Made by a program: the position numbers and the translations under genes. A DNA stretch of 64,000 nt, taken from contig JAIXOE010000042.1 in assembly GCA_027486895.1 (NCBI GenBank), positions 1 through 64,000 on the forward strand. Direction: 5' to 3'. Within the stretch, counting starts at the first letter, position 1, and each line of letters begins with the position of its first letter. Below are positions 46,668-55,440 of this stretch, piece after piece. The notes below the pieces were generated by a model. That model was given only the letters and a program-made list of their open reading frames with translations, searched no databases and was not told the DNA's origin. This DNA is from Sphingomonadales bacterium (lineage in GTDB: Bacteria; Pseudomonadota; Alphaproteobacteria; Sphingomonadales; Sphingomonadaceae).

Positions 46668-48026
46668 TCAGCGTGCAGCCAGCCTGCGTCCTGTTGCATT
46701 CGCCATGCGGACGTTCTGGGCGCCGCCATTGGTGCGTACGAAGCAATCACCGCCTTGCGACTTGATCAGCTTGCAGGTCGCACTGGCGCTTGATGCGTTA
46801 CCGAAACCCATTGCCGCCAAGCGTACAAGTTTCTTGCCATTGACCGTTACGGTCGAACTGGCAGATTCAAAGCCATTGAGTGCGCCGTAGCGTTTGGCAT
46901 ATTTGTTCCAAGCCGCTTGCGCATTAGCAACGGACGAAAACGCACCCAGTTGCACCAAATGACTTCCTGCAACTGCAGGCGTTTTTGCGGCTGGCACGTC
47001 AGCTAGGACGAGCTTTACGGGCGCAGCCACGGCAGACTTTGCGGGACCGTCCGAAGCTTTGATAAGCGGCGCTTCATAAGCAGGCTGGTTTGGCGTTGCC
47101 TCAGCAACCTTCACGTAATTTTCAACGGCGGCAAACCCTACACTGTCCGAAACGGGTGCTGGACCTACTGCAGCCAACTCAAGTGCAGCTGCCACTTCGG
47201 GTGTAGGTGCTACATCGGCAAATTCTGGCGCAGCAGTTTGCGCAACATCAGCCTGCGCAAAACCGACGGGATCGACGCTGTTCAACGCGAGGCGCAATGG
47301 CTGTCCAGTATCTGACATGTCAGGACGGACCTTCAACAGGCCAGCTACGCGTAATGTGTGTGCGCCGGGACGCGCGAACTGCGCCCATTCGGCAATCCGT
47401 TCGTTGACATTGTCCTGCGACATATCTTGCGAAGCCATTATCCGCGCATCGCGCCAGCGCCCTTCAAGCGCATATGCCAATGCCAGATTCTGGCGTGTGC
47501 GCGATGTGGCGCTGTCTGTCCGCACGGCGTCGGTCAGGATATTAACTGCATCAGCAGAGCGCCCCGCCAAAGCCAAGGTCAGCGCGTAATCACTGACAGG
47601 TAAAATGGACCGGTTTGAATCAACAAGTAAGACGGCAGATTCGGTATTACCCAAAGCGATACGCGCCAAAGCGAGACTGATAACCGTACGCGAGTCGACT
47701 TGGCCAAGCTCCATGACGTCCATCAGCGTCCGTTCTGAGGAGGCAAAGCGCCCCTTTGCCATATAAACGCGCGCCAACAACCCACGATAATCGCGATTTT
47801 GCATATCGGCCTGAACGGCAAGTTCGGCAAAGCCCAAGGCCTTGTCGGTTTTCCCTTTTGTAAGCGCCTGCTCGGCCTTCTTTGCCCACGCAAATGCCTT
47901 TTGCGGGGATGCTTTATTGGCTGAAGCATTGGCCGTGCTGCCTGTTCCGGCCGCCGACGCGGTCATTGCCGGTACCGCGACAAACGCGGTCGACAAAGCC
48001 AGCTTTACGACAAAATTGCTATTCAT
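46668..48026 (-). CDS. Secreted TPR and SPOR-domain protein
   Basis: A 452-aa protein with a signal peptide (about 1-26, ending ASAAG). Helical repeats of TPR type cover about 40-230 (ALGFAELAVQADMQNRDYRG, then ASSERTLMDVMELGQ). A Pro/Ala-rich linker follows, and a C-terminal SPOR domain (about 355-435) has HLVQLGAFSSVANAQAAW. SPOR domains bind denuded glycan at division sites, so septal peptidoglycan is the probable target. It is downstream of the RHH-like and ParA genes on the same strand. Confidence 0.85.
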   Translation of the reverse strand: MNSNFVVKLALSTAFVAVPAMTASAAGTGSTANASANKASPQKAFAWAKKAEQALTKGKTDKALGFAELAVQADMQNRDYRGLLARVYMAKGRFASSERTLMDVMELGQVDSRTVISLALARIALGNTESAVLLVDSNRSILPVSDYALTLALAGRSADAVNILTDAVRTDSATSRTRQNLALAYALEGRWRDARIMASQDMSQDNVNERIAEWAQFARPGAHTLRVAGLLKVRPDMSDTGQPLRLALNSVDPVGFAQADVAQTAAPEFADVAPTPEVAAALELAAVGPAPVSDSVGFAAVENYVKVAEATPNQPAYEAPLIKASDGPAKSAVAAPVKLVLADVPAAKTPAVAGSHLVQLGAFSSVANAQAAWNKYAKRYGALNGFESASSTVTVNGKKLVRLAAMGFGNASSASATCKLIKSQGGDCFVRTNGGAQNVRMANATGRRLAAR

Positions 48027-48057
48027 GGCATCACCTCAAAAAAGCTAAATACGGGCA

Positions 48058-48681
48058 TCAGTGTTTTTTCGCAGGAACATGGGCCGCAAGGTGGCCAATT
48101 TCCGGCATAGACTCGAGAAATGCGTCAAGTGCATCGGTCACAAGTTGTTGCGCAGACTGGTGACGCACGGCACATGCCAGTCGCAATTTCAGATGGCGTT
48201 CGCCATCAAGACGCAGCGTGAAGGCTGCTTTCTCTTTCAGGCCTGGCTTCGACCGGGCGCGCGAACGTGGCGCATCCGTTGAGCCACGACGCGATATTGG
48301 CCGCGTTACTGGCTCCGGCGTCATGGTAACGATCGTGAGCGCGTCGGTAACCGATTCCGGTTCGTCAGCGAAACTATCAAAGCCAACTTCTGGTTCAATG
48401 TCAGTCGAAAGCGCATCTGCGAGCCGATCTTGCTGGTACTTTACCTCAGGAACGGCTGCGGCGAGCGGGTTCGATCCATGAAAACCGTGATCATAATCCA
48501 TCGGAGTCGTGGGATCTGGATCGACATCATAACCCATGTCATTCCAACCCAAGTCGTCTTGCGACATTGCGGCGTTGCCATTGCTCGTAAGCATTGATGG
48601 ACGTCGCATTGCAGGACGCGCGAGTCCTTTGCGTGCCAACAATATGCCCGAAAGCGACGCTATTGGTTTAGGTTCACCCAT
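48058..48681 (-). CDS. Ribbon-helix-helix-like protein paired with ParA
   Basis: A 207-aa protein I do not recognise as a named family. The N-terminal two thirds are acidic and low in order. The C-terminal region (about 150-195) has KAAFTLRLDGERHLKLRLAC followed by AQQLVTDALDAFLESMPE. That is a strand and two helices, the layout of ribbon-helix-helix DNA-binding proteins. It lies 19 bases after the ParA gene, with GGAGGGGCAGGA before the ATG. A DNA-binding or ParA-regulating partner role is inferred. Confidence 0.6.
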   Translation of the reverse strand: MGEPKPIASLSGILLARKGLARPAMRRPSMLTSNGNAAMSQDDLGWNDMGYDVDPDPTTPMDYDHGFHGSNPLAAAVPEVKYQQDRLADALSTDIEPEVGFDSFADEPESVTDALTIVTMTPEPVTRPISRRGSTDAPRSRARSKPGLKEKAAFTLRLDGERHLKLRLACAVRHQSAQQLVTDALDAFLESMPEIGHLAAHVPAKKH

Positions 48682-48700
48682 TTTCCTGCCCCTCCTTCGC

Positions 48701-49417
48701 TTAACCTACGACCCGGCGACCGAAGCCACCCATGGGACGCGCGGCGGATATTTGCTGGCTTGCAGCGGCGGGCGCACTGAAAACAGTGCGGCGGAAATTC
48801 TTTTCGAGACGGTCCGAAATATACGCCCACAGCTGGATCACCTCTTGCGAGGACCTACCATTGGGGTCGATTTCCATGACCGTGCGGCCATCAATCATAG
48901 AGGCTGCAAAATCTGTGCGATGATGAAGCGTAATTGGCGCCACGGTGCCGTGCTGCGACAAAGCAACAGCGGCTTCCGACGTAATCTTGGCCTTTGGCGT
49001 CGCCGCATTGACCACGAAGATCAGTGGCTTGCCAGCGCGTTCGCATAGGTCAACGGTTGCACCCACAGCGCGCAAGTCGTGCGGACTTGGCCGGGTGGGC
49101 ACGACGATCAGTTCGGAGACCGAAATGACGCTTTGAATGGCCATCGTAATGGCCGGAGGCGTATCGATTACCGCAAGTTTGAAACCCTGCTGTCGTAAAA
49201 TGGCGAGATCGGCCGCGAGGCGGGCTACCGTAGTCTGCGCAAACGCAGGAAGGTCAGCTTCGCGTTCATTCCACCAATCGGCCAAAGACCCCTGGGGATC
49301 GATATCGATAAGCACGACTGGCCCTGCGCCTGCTAGCTGCGCCTGAACCGCCAAATGGCCAGACAGGGTTGTTTTGCCCGATCCGCCCTTTTGTGATGCC
49401 AATGCGAGTACCCTCAC
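48701..49417 (-). CDS. ParA-family ATPase
   Basis: A 238-aa deviant-Walker ATPase. Walker A is KGGSGKTT in ASQKGGSGKTTLSGHLAVQA, then VLIDIDPQGSLADWW and the Walker B-like LAVIDTPPA. The C-terminal tail is Ala/Gly-rich. I chose the GTG at 49417 (MRVLALASQKGG), which has GGGG 7 bases upstream; the family usually begins right before the first strand. No parB or parS-like repeats are seen nearby. It is more like orphan ParA-type positioning ATPases than chromosome ParA. Its neighbours are an RHH-like protein and SPOR-domain proteins. Confidence 0.85.
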   Translation of the reverse strand: MRVLALASQKGGSGKTTLSGHLAVQAQLAGAGPVVLIDIDPQGSLADWWNEREADLPAFAQTTVARLAADLAILRQQGFKLAVIDTPPAITMAIQSVISVSELIVVPTRPSPHDLRAVGATVDLCERAGKPLIFVVNAATPKAKITSEAAVALSQHGTVAPITLHHRTDFAASMIDGRTVMEIDPNGRSSQEVIQLWAYISDRLEKNFRRTVFSAPAAASQQISAARPMGGFGRRVVG

Positions 49418-49673
49418 ATCATTCCCCTTTTGCAAATGTTTCAGATGGGGATGTGACAGAACAGGGCTAAAAATAGGTTAACGCTGATCAGGATATCGGA
49501 CGGCGTTGTTAGGATGCATGGCAGTAATCCTTAAAAGCCTCCCCGCAGAAAAGCAGGACATTTGCCCGAATGCGTTGGTTAAGTTATTAAGTCCAAATCT
49601 TTACCAAATTTCAGTTTCTTTGAAATATCAGAACTTTCGCGAGAAATGTCTCGATAAAGATGGAGTGCGGAAA

Positions 49674-50717
49674 ATGGCGTTGCGGTCTCAATTGTTGTCA
49701 CTAGCCCTTGGTAGCCTTGTCCTCGTCGCTGGAACTGTTCCAGCGCACGCAGATACAAAAGCCGGCGTCGATGCATGGTCACGCGGAGATTATGACGCTG
49801 CCGTCAAGCAATGGCGCGGCCCTGCACTAAAGGGTGACCCGGACGCACAATTCAACATGGGCCAAGCATATAAATTGGGCCGCGGCGTGAAAACTGACCT
49901 GAATGTCGCGTTAGACTGGTACAAAAAAGCTGCAGCGCAGGGCCATCTGCAAGCGGCGGACAGTTGCGGCCATTTGCTGCATTACCAACAGAAAATAGTC
50001 GAAGCTTTGCCCTATCTTCAGGCATCATCCGATCGCGGTGACCCGCGCGCACAATATTTGCTCGCAACTGAACTTTTTAACGGGGTCCATATCGAAAAGG
50101 ACTGGGTCCGCGCATATGCGTTGATGACCCGAGCATCTTCGGCTGGCATGGCGCCCGCGTCGCGCAGTCTTGCCCAGATGGATCAGTATATTCCGCTCGA
50201 ACAAAGGCAGGCTGCTTCCGTGCTGGCCGGCGAATTGGAACAGCGCGCAAGCCGCAACCGGGCAGCTCAGGTTGGCGGCTTTGCCATTGATACAACACCC
50301 CCACCAAAGATGGCCGCGCCCGTTACAGTGCCACCATCACGCGTAGCGGCTCCTAAAACACCCGGCTTTCCATCAGATATTCCGGTCGCGGGGGCAGCAG
50401 CAAAACCAACTGTCGGCATTAAGCCAGCGCCGGCGAAACCCATAGCGGCTGCAGTGTTGCCTGCGAAGACAGCGGCAAGCGATGGTGCGTGGCGTATACA
50501 GTTGGGTGCTTTCGGCTCTGAAGCAAATGCGAAAAAGCTTTGGACAAGTTTGGAGAGCAAAATCCCTGCACTCGCGCCGCTTCAGCCATATCTGAAGGCC
50601 AGCGGCACGATCACGCGGTTACAGGCTGGCCCATTTGGAAGCAAAGCAGCCGCAGATGCCATGTGCGCAAAGGTGAAGCTCTCCGGACAAGCATGCTTGG
50701 CTATACCGCGATCTTAA
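49674..50717 (+). CDS. Secreted SEL1-repeat and SPOR-domain protein
   Basis: A 347-aa protein with a signal peptide (about 1-26, ending VPAHAD). SEL1-type repeats cover about 30-180 (GDPDAQFNMGQAYKLGRGV and GDPRAQYLLATELFNGV). A Pro/Ala-rich linker and a C-terminal SPOR domain (about 265-345) with WRIQLGAFGSEANAKKLW follow. I chose 49674 because the signal peptide begins there and GGAG precedes it; the frame runs further upstream. A CGAGA-AATG-TCTCG hairpin lies at 49640-49653 in the leader. It diverges from the ParA gene across 256 bases. Confidence 0.85.
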   Translation: MALRSQLLSLALGSLVLVAGTVPAHADTKAGVDAWSRGDYDAAVKQWRGPALKGDPDAQFNMGQAYKLGRGVKTDLNVALDWYKKAAAQGHLQAADSCGHLLHYQQKIVEALPYLQASSDRGDPRAQYLLATELFNGVHIEKDWVRAYALMTRASSAGMAPASRSLAQMDQYIPLEQRQAASVLAGELEQRASRNRAAQVGGFAIDTTPPPKMAAPVTVPPSRVAAPKTPGFPSDIPVAGAAAKPTVGIKPAPAKPIAAAVLPAKTAASDGAWRIQLGAFGSEANAKKLWTSLESKIPALAPLQPYLKASGTITRLQAGPFGSKAAADAMCAKVKLSGQACLAIPRS

Positions 50718-51238
50718 CCGCACAGACGGTCGATTTCGCGGCCGAGAGTATTGCGTGCCGCGCTATCTCCTGGCTCAATCATGAAATAATGCGTACCGGA
50801 AAGGCTCGCCCTATCCGAGCAATAGCGTGCGCAACCGCTTTCAACGGCACCAGCAAAGCGCAGTTCGATTCCATCATAGCGGGCAGCAAAAGTGCAAGCG
50901 CCCTTCCCGTTCAGTGTGATTTCGACCTTATCGCCTTGAACTGATGCTGTTCCGGTTCCTTCGCATTTGCTTTCGGGCCCGAAGACGGCAAGAAATCCGA
51001 CATCGAAACGGTCTGAACCGGTTTTTACCGCGCAGAACTTGTCGATGCCGAGATCGCTGCGCGTTTCAAAACGGCCCGCAAATTCAATATTTTCAGGGTT
51101 TGGAAGAACTCCTGCCTCCACTGCGCGTGCGTCAAGCGCCGCGCCCGCTTCGGACCCACCGCTTGGCGTGAACGCGCCATCATCGCACCCTGCCAACAGC
51201 GCGCATAACGCCAAAATCGGAAGTGCCGCGCGCGTCAA
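50714..51238 (-). CDS. Predicted lipoprotein, function unknown
   Basis: A 174-aa protein with a lipoprotein signal (ALCALLAGCDD, lipid-bearing Cys18). The mature part has several Cys residues (FCAVKT, KCEG, ACTF, GCARYCS, RLCG) that could form disulfides. It does not match a family I know. The start is TTG at 51238, forming a TTGA overlap with the hisI stop, so it is coupled to hisI. Its 3' end overlaps the convergent SPOR gene by 4 bases. Confidence 0.7.
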   Translation of the reverse strand: MTRAALPILALCALLAGCDDGAFTPSGGSEAGAALDARAVEAGVLPNPENIEFAGRFETRSDLGIDKFCAVKTGSDRFDVGFLAVFGPESKCEGTGTASVQGDKVEITLNGKGACTFAARYDGIELRFAGAVESGCARYCSDRASLSGTHYFMIEPGDSAARNTLGREIDRLCG

Positions 51239-51594
51239 GCTGGCTCCAATCCGTCCTTGTTTACCCGACGATAAAAACAGCTGCGGGCACCCGTGTGACA
51301 GGTCGGGCCTTCCGGCCGCGCGATTATCCAGATTGCGTCCTGATCACAGTCAATGCGCATATCGACAATGTGCAGGAAATTCCCGCTGCTCTCGCCTTTT
51401 TGCCATAGTTTCTGCCGACTGCGCGAGTAAAACACCGCAGTGCGACTTTCGATGCTTTGTGCGAGTGCCTCAGCATTCATATAGGCCACCATCAATACGG
51501 TACCGTCCGCCTCGTCCGTGACCACGGCAGTCAACAATCCATTGGCGTCGAATTTGGGTGTGAGCGTATGCCCCGTCTCAATGTCTTCAGTCAT
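51235..51594 (-). CDS. hisI: Phosphoribosyl-AMP cyclohydrolase
   Basis: Opens the adenine ring of phosphoribosyl-AMP in histidine biosynthesis. The 119-aa protein has VLMVAYMNAEAL, the TAVFYSRSRQKLWQKGE motif, the metal-binding DMRIDCDQDA and the GPTCHTG Cys. The HisE domain is absent, so this is the stand-alone type. No other his gene is nearby. A TTGA overlap couples it to a lipoprotein gene. Confidence 0.95.
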   Translation of the reverse strand: MTEDIETGHTLTPKFDANGLLTAVVTDEADGTVLMVAYMNAEALAQSIESRTAVFYSRSRQKLWQKGESSGNFLHIVDMRIDCDQDAIWIIARPEGPTCHTGARSCFYRRVNKDGLEPA

Positions 51595-51724
51595 TTCCTA
51601 GGACTAACTCAAGGCCATGAAGCCCGCCAACATTTTCTTTGTTACATTTTGACGACAAGGGGGGGAGACAATTGGTTAAGCGGTGCCTATACGCCGGCCA
51701 GCGAAGAGCAGCGGGATTCGAAAT

Positions 51725-53182
51725 ATGCTGACCACCGACCCATTTGATGACGACAAACTTCGCGAGGAGTGCGGCATTTTTGGTGTCTATGACACTGAAG
51801 GCGCCTCGGCCATGGTGGCTTTGGGCCTACATGCGCTTCAGCACCGGGGCCAAGAAGCCGCTGGCATAACCAGTTTCGACGACCATGAATTTCACACGCA
51901 CCGTGCAATGGGCCATGTTGCGGGAAATTTTGACCGTGACGAAATCATCAACGGACTTGTTGGCCGCGCGGCGATTGGCCACGTCCGCTATTCAACGACG
52001 GGCGAGACATCACTGCGGAATGTGCAGCCATTATATGCAGACCTTGCAACGGGTGGATTTGCGGTTGCGCACAATGGCAATATTTCAAACGCTGTTACGC
52101 TGCGCCGTGACCTTGTCCGCCGTGGTTCCATATTCCAGTCATCATCTGATACGGAAGTCATCATTCACTTAGTGGCCACGTCAGGTTACCGCACGCTGCT
52201 CGATCGCCTGATTGACGCCCTGAAGCGTGTTGAAGGCGCTTACTCGCTGATCTGCCTTACCACCGAAGGCATGATTGCCTGCCGCGATCCATTGGGCATT
52301 CGGCCATTGGTCATGGGCAAGCTTGGCGACACGATCATTTTCGCGTCGGAAACCGTTGCGTTCGACATTGTTGGCGCTGAGTTCATCCGCTCTGTTGAAC
52401 CCGGCGAACTGGTCGTCGTGCGTGGCAGCGAAATCCATTCGCACAAGCCCTTTATCCCCGTTTCGCAACGCCCCTGCATTTTCGAGCATGTCTATTTCTC
52501 GCGGCCCGATTCCATTGTCGAGGGCATCAGCGTTTATTCGGTTCGCAAAGCCATTGGCGCTGAACTCGCGCGCGAAAATGGCGTCGATGTCGATTATGTC
52601 ATTCCAGTGCCCGACAGCGGCACCCCTGCAGCCATTGGCTACGCCGAAGCGGCAAAGATTCCGTTCGAGCTTGGCATCATCCGGTCACATTATGTCGGAC
52701 GCACATTCATTCAACCAGGTGACGGCGTTCGCCACCTTGGTGTGAAGCTAAAGCATAATGCAAACCGCAATCTGGTTGCCGGCAAAAAGATTGTCCTCAT
52801 TGACGATTCCATCGTTCGTGGCACGACGTCGCTCAAAATCGTTCAGATGATGCGCGAAGCGGGTGCGGCCGAAGTGCATATGCGCATCGCAAGCCCGCCA
52901 ACGATGAACAGTTGCTTCTATGGCGTCGACACGCCGGAACGCTCCAAATTGCTGGCGAGCCGCATGGATGTTGAAGAAATGCGGCAGTTTATTCAGGCGG
53001 ATAGCCTGGCCTTTTTGTCGATCGACGGGCTGTACCGGGCCTTAGGCGAAGATGCTCGCCACAAAAACCAGCCGCAATATTGCGATGCGTGTTTTACAGG
53101 GGACTATCCCACCACCCTCACCGACCATGACGAGCATGAGGCAGGTGACCTCATCATGCTGGGCGAACGGAAGTTAGCGTAA
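51725..53182 (+). CDS. purF: Amidophosphoribosyltransferase
   Basis: First enzyme of de novo purine synthesis. The 485-aa protein has a 15-residue propeptide before Cys16 (EECGIFGVYD), the N-terminal glutaminase nucleophile after processing. HALQHRGQEAAG and GHVRYSTTG follow, and the PRPP-binding loop is VLIDDSIVRGTTS. The C-terminal Cys in YCDACFTGDYP suggests the Fe-S-containing type, as in Bacillus. I chose 51725 (MLTTDPFD). The SDR gene starts 3 bases after its stop. Confidence 0.96.
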   Translation: MLTTDPFDDDKLREECGIFGVYDTEGASAMVALGLHALQHRGQEAAGITSFDDHEFHTHRAMGHVAGNFDRDEIINGLVGRAAIGHVRYSTTGETSLRNVQPLYADLATGGFAVAHNGNISNAVTLRRDLVRRGSIFQSSSDTEVIIHLVATSGYRTLLDRLIDALKRVEGAYSLICLTTEGMIACRDPLGIRPLVMGKLGDTIIFASETVAFDIVGAEFIRSVEPGELVVVRGSEIHSHKPFIPVSQRPCIFEHVYFSRPDSIVEGISVYSVRKAIGAELARENGVDVDYVIPVPDSGTPAAIGYAEAAKIPFELGIIRSHYVGRTFIQPGDGVRHLGVKLKHNANRNLVAGKKIVLIDDSIVRGTTSLKIVQMMREAGAAEVHMRIASPPTMNSCFYGVDTPERSKLLASRMDVEEMRQFIQADSLAFLSIDGLYRALGEDARHKNQPQYCDACFTGDYPTTLTDHDEHEAGDLIMLGERKLA

Positions 53183-53185
53183 ACC

Positions 53186-53896
53186 ATGACGAAGCTATTT
53201 GAAGGCAAAGTTGCGCTGGTTACTGGCGCAAGCCGGGGGATTGGAGCGGCAACAGCCAAGGCACTGGCCGCGCAGGGCGCACATGTCATCATTACAGCGC
53301 GCACTGCCAAAGACTTGGAAGCCGTTGAAGACGCAATATTTGACGCAGGCGGCAATGCGACGATTGCACCACTGGACCTTACCGATGGTGACAGCATCGC
53401 GCGGCTTGCGGCAGCGGTAACAGAGCGTTGGGGCAAATTGGACATTTTGGTGTTAAACGCCGCAATGTTGGGAACGCTCACCCCCGTTCCAGCCATTGAT
53501 GGCGCTGAATTCGCACGCTTGTTCACGCTAAACGTAACCGCGCAACAGGTGCTGATCGCTTCATTCGATGCATTGCTGCGCAAATCCGATGCAGGCCGCC
53601 TTGTGGCGCTGACATCCTCGGTTGGTGCTACTCCGCGCGCATTCTGGGGCGCTTATGGTGCATCAAAAGCAGCTCTCGAAACGCTCGTGGTCAGCTATGG
53701 CGAGGAAGTGAAAAACTTGTCCGCCGTGCGCACGGCGATCGTCGACCCCGGCCGCACACGCACGCAAATGCGCGCAAAGGCCTATCCAGGCGAAGATCCA
53801 GCAACGGTGAAGGAGCCAACGGTGGTGGCTGACGCGATATTGGCGTTGCTGACGAGCGAGTTTGAAACCGGCCATCGGCTGGTTGTCGAAGGCTGA
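53186..53896 (+). CDS. Short-chain dehydrogenase/reductase
   Basis: A 236-aa classical SDR. The nucleotide motif is TGASRGIG (about 13-20), with NAA strand motif LNAAMLG, catalytic Ser in TSSVGAT, and YGASK (Tyr-x-x-x-Lys). NADPH preference is suggested by an Arg after the second strand (ITARTAKDL). The substrate is unknown; such genes next to purF are common in sphingomonads as far as I know. It follows purF by 3 bases and is probably co-transcribed with it. Confidence 0.88.
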   Translation: MTKLFEGKVALVTGASRGIGAATAKALAAQGAHVIITARTAKDLEAVEDAIFDAGGNATIAPLDLTDGDSIARLAAAVTERWGKLDILVLNAAMLGTLTPVPAIDGAEFARLFTLNVTAQQVLIASFDALLRKSDAGRLVALTSSVGATPRAFWGAYGASKAALETLVVSYGEEVKNLSAVRTAIVDPGRTRTQMRAKAYPGEDPATVKEPTVVADAILALLTSEFETGHRLVVEG

Positions 53897-53924
53897 CCCT
53901 TTAAAAGTTCCGTAGTCCTAAGCA

Positions 53925-54002
53925 GCAGTCGCATCGCGACTGCGTCCGTCGAAGGGCGCCTATTTGCAAAGAACTGTGCTGGGCCGAGAATCGCCCTTCG
54001 AC
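53925..54002. repeat. Composite inverted-repeat region
   Basis: Two inverted repeats lie in the gap between the SDR gene and phrB. GCAGTCGC and GCGACTGC form a hairpin with a 3-base loop (53925-53943). GTCGAAGGGCG (53948-53958) and CGCCCTTCGAC (53992-54002) pair with a 33-base loop. The second resembles intergenic repeats of sphingomonads. It may help terminate either convergent gene. Confidence 0.7.
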
Positions 54003-54042
54003 TTTTCGCCTGCGTTTCGCGCTGACGGCTCAGGGCTGCGGT

Positions 54043-55440
54043 TTATGATTTCACCACCTCATGCGCTTTCAACGCACGCTCACGCGCGGCTTTGTGGCCA
54101 ATGATTTTGCGCGGATAGTTTTTGGGCCGCGCGCCATATTCGTCGGGGTCATGGATGTGCGGCTCTTGCAAATCGGCAAGCTCCGGCACCCATTCGCGGA
54201 TGTAACGTGCAGCGTCGAATTTCTCTGACTGCGACAATGGCGCCATGATGCGCACGAACATATTGCTGTCCACGCCGGTACCAGCCGTCCACTGCCAATT
54301 CACGCTATTGCTGCCGTAATCCGCATCGACCAGCGTATCCCAAAACCACTTCTCGCCTTCGCGCCAGTCAATCAGCAAATGTTTGATCAGGAACGACGCC
54401 GCGATCATCCGAACGCGGTTGTGCATCCACCCGGTCGCCCATAATTGCCGCATCCCGGCATCGACGATTGGATAACCTGTTCTGCCCTTCGTCCATGCGA
54501 CAAAATCAGCCTTTACCGCTGGATCGGATAGGTCGCGCCAAGGCAGCCTGTCGAATGCGTCGCGCGCATTCTTCGCACCATATTCGGGCATCTGGACAAT
54601 GACATTCTGCGCATAGTCCCGCCACACCAGTTCTTTCAAAAACACATCAACGGATCCGCCCGCATGCATCGTTGCGTGCCAGCAGGTAGACGGTGATATT
54701 TCGCCGAAATGGAGATGCGCCGACAGGAAGGATGAACCTTCTACCGACGGCAAATTGCGTTTCTCGTCGTAATATTTCGCTTTGTCGGCAAATGCCTCAA
54801 GCCGCGCATTCGCTCCAGCCTCTCCGGGCGTCCACATCTCGACCATGCCGCCAGACCAATCGGGCTGCGTTGGCAGCAAGTCCCAATCATCGATATTGTC
54901 GCTCTCTGGCCATGTCTGGGGTGCAGTGATGCGCGTGGGTGGTGCCAGTGGCACAGCGGGCGGCATATGCTGCCAGAGAGCGCGCATGAATGGCGTGTAG
55001 ATCTTATACTGACCGCCGCTGCCTGTGGTCACGCTTCCGGCGGGCAAGAGATAGTTGCCATTGTGGCATACAAATGCGCAGCCCGCACCAACGCCACTTG
55101 CAATGGCCTTTTCGGCATTGCGCCACCATGGTTCGTAATGCCGCATGCAATGAATGGCAGATGCGCCAGTCTCTGCGGCCAGCGCGCACAAAACTTCGTC
55201 GGATTTCCCCGCGCGCAGGATCAACCGCGAACCCAAAGCGCGCAAATCTGCGTCGAGCGCCGTCAGGCTATGGTGCAACCACCAGCGTGAAGCCGCGCCC
55301 ATCTTGCGATGCTTTGGTGTGTCGTCATCAAGAACGTACACCGGGATAACCGGCGCGCCGCTTGCCACCACAGCCGCAAGCGCAGGTTGATCTGCAAGCC
55401 GAAGATCGCGGCGCAGCCAGAGGATGACAGAGGCGGTCAT
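54043..55440 (-). CDS. Deoxyribodipyrimidine photolyase (class I)
   Basis: A 465-aa FAD photolyase that repairs cyclobutane dimers in light. It opens VILWLRRDLRLADQPALAA and has the FAD-binding region TGYPIVDAGMRQLWATGWMHNRVRM and SFLIKHLLIDWREGE. WQWTAGTGVDS is near the end, followed by YPRKIIGHKAARERAL. The Trp residues of the electron-transfer chain are in the usual places. The start overlaps the preceding DUF457 gene's stop (ATGA). CPD photolyase is likelier than cryptochrome from length and these motifs. Confidence 0.93.
   Translation of the reverse strand: MTASVILWLRRDLRLADQPALAAVVASGAPVIPVYVLDDDTPKHRKMGAASRWWLHHSLTALDADLRALGSRLILRAGKSDEVLCALAAETGASAIHCMRHYEPWWRNAEKAIASGVGAGCAFVCHNGNYLLPAGSVTTGSGGQYKIYTPFMRALWQHMPPAVPLAPPTRITAPQTWPESDNIDDWDLLPTQPDWSGGMVEMWTPGEAGANARLEAFADKAKYYDEKRNLPSVEGSSFLSAHLHFGEISPSTCWHATMHAGGSVDVFLKELVWRDYAQNVIVQMPEYGAKNARDAFDRLPWRDLSDPAVKADFVAWTKGRTGYPIVDAGMRQLWATGWMHNRVRMIAASFLIKHLLIDWREGEKWFWDTLVDADYGSNSVNWQWTAGTGVDSNMFVRIMAPLSQSEKFDAARYIREWVPELADLQEPHIHDPDEYGARPKNYPRKIIGHKAARERALKAHEVVKS

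Noticed and set aside
49571..49592. TTAA pair upstream of the SEL1-SPOR gene as a CtrA site
   Set aside because: The two TTAA half-sites are 4 bases apart; the consensus needs 7.
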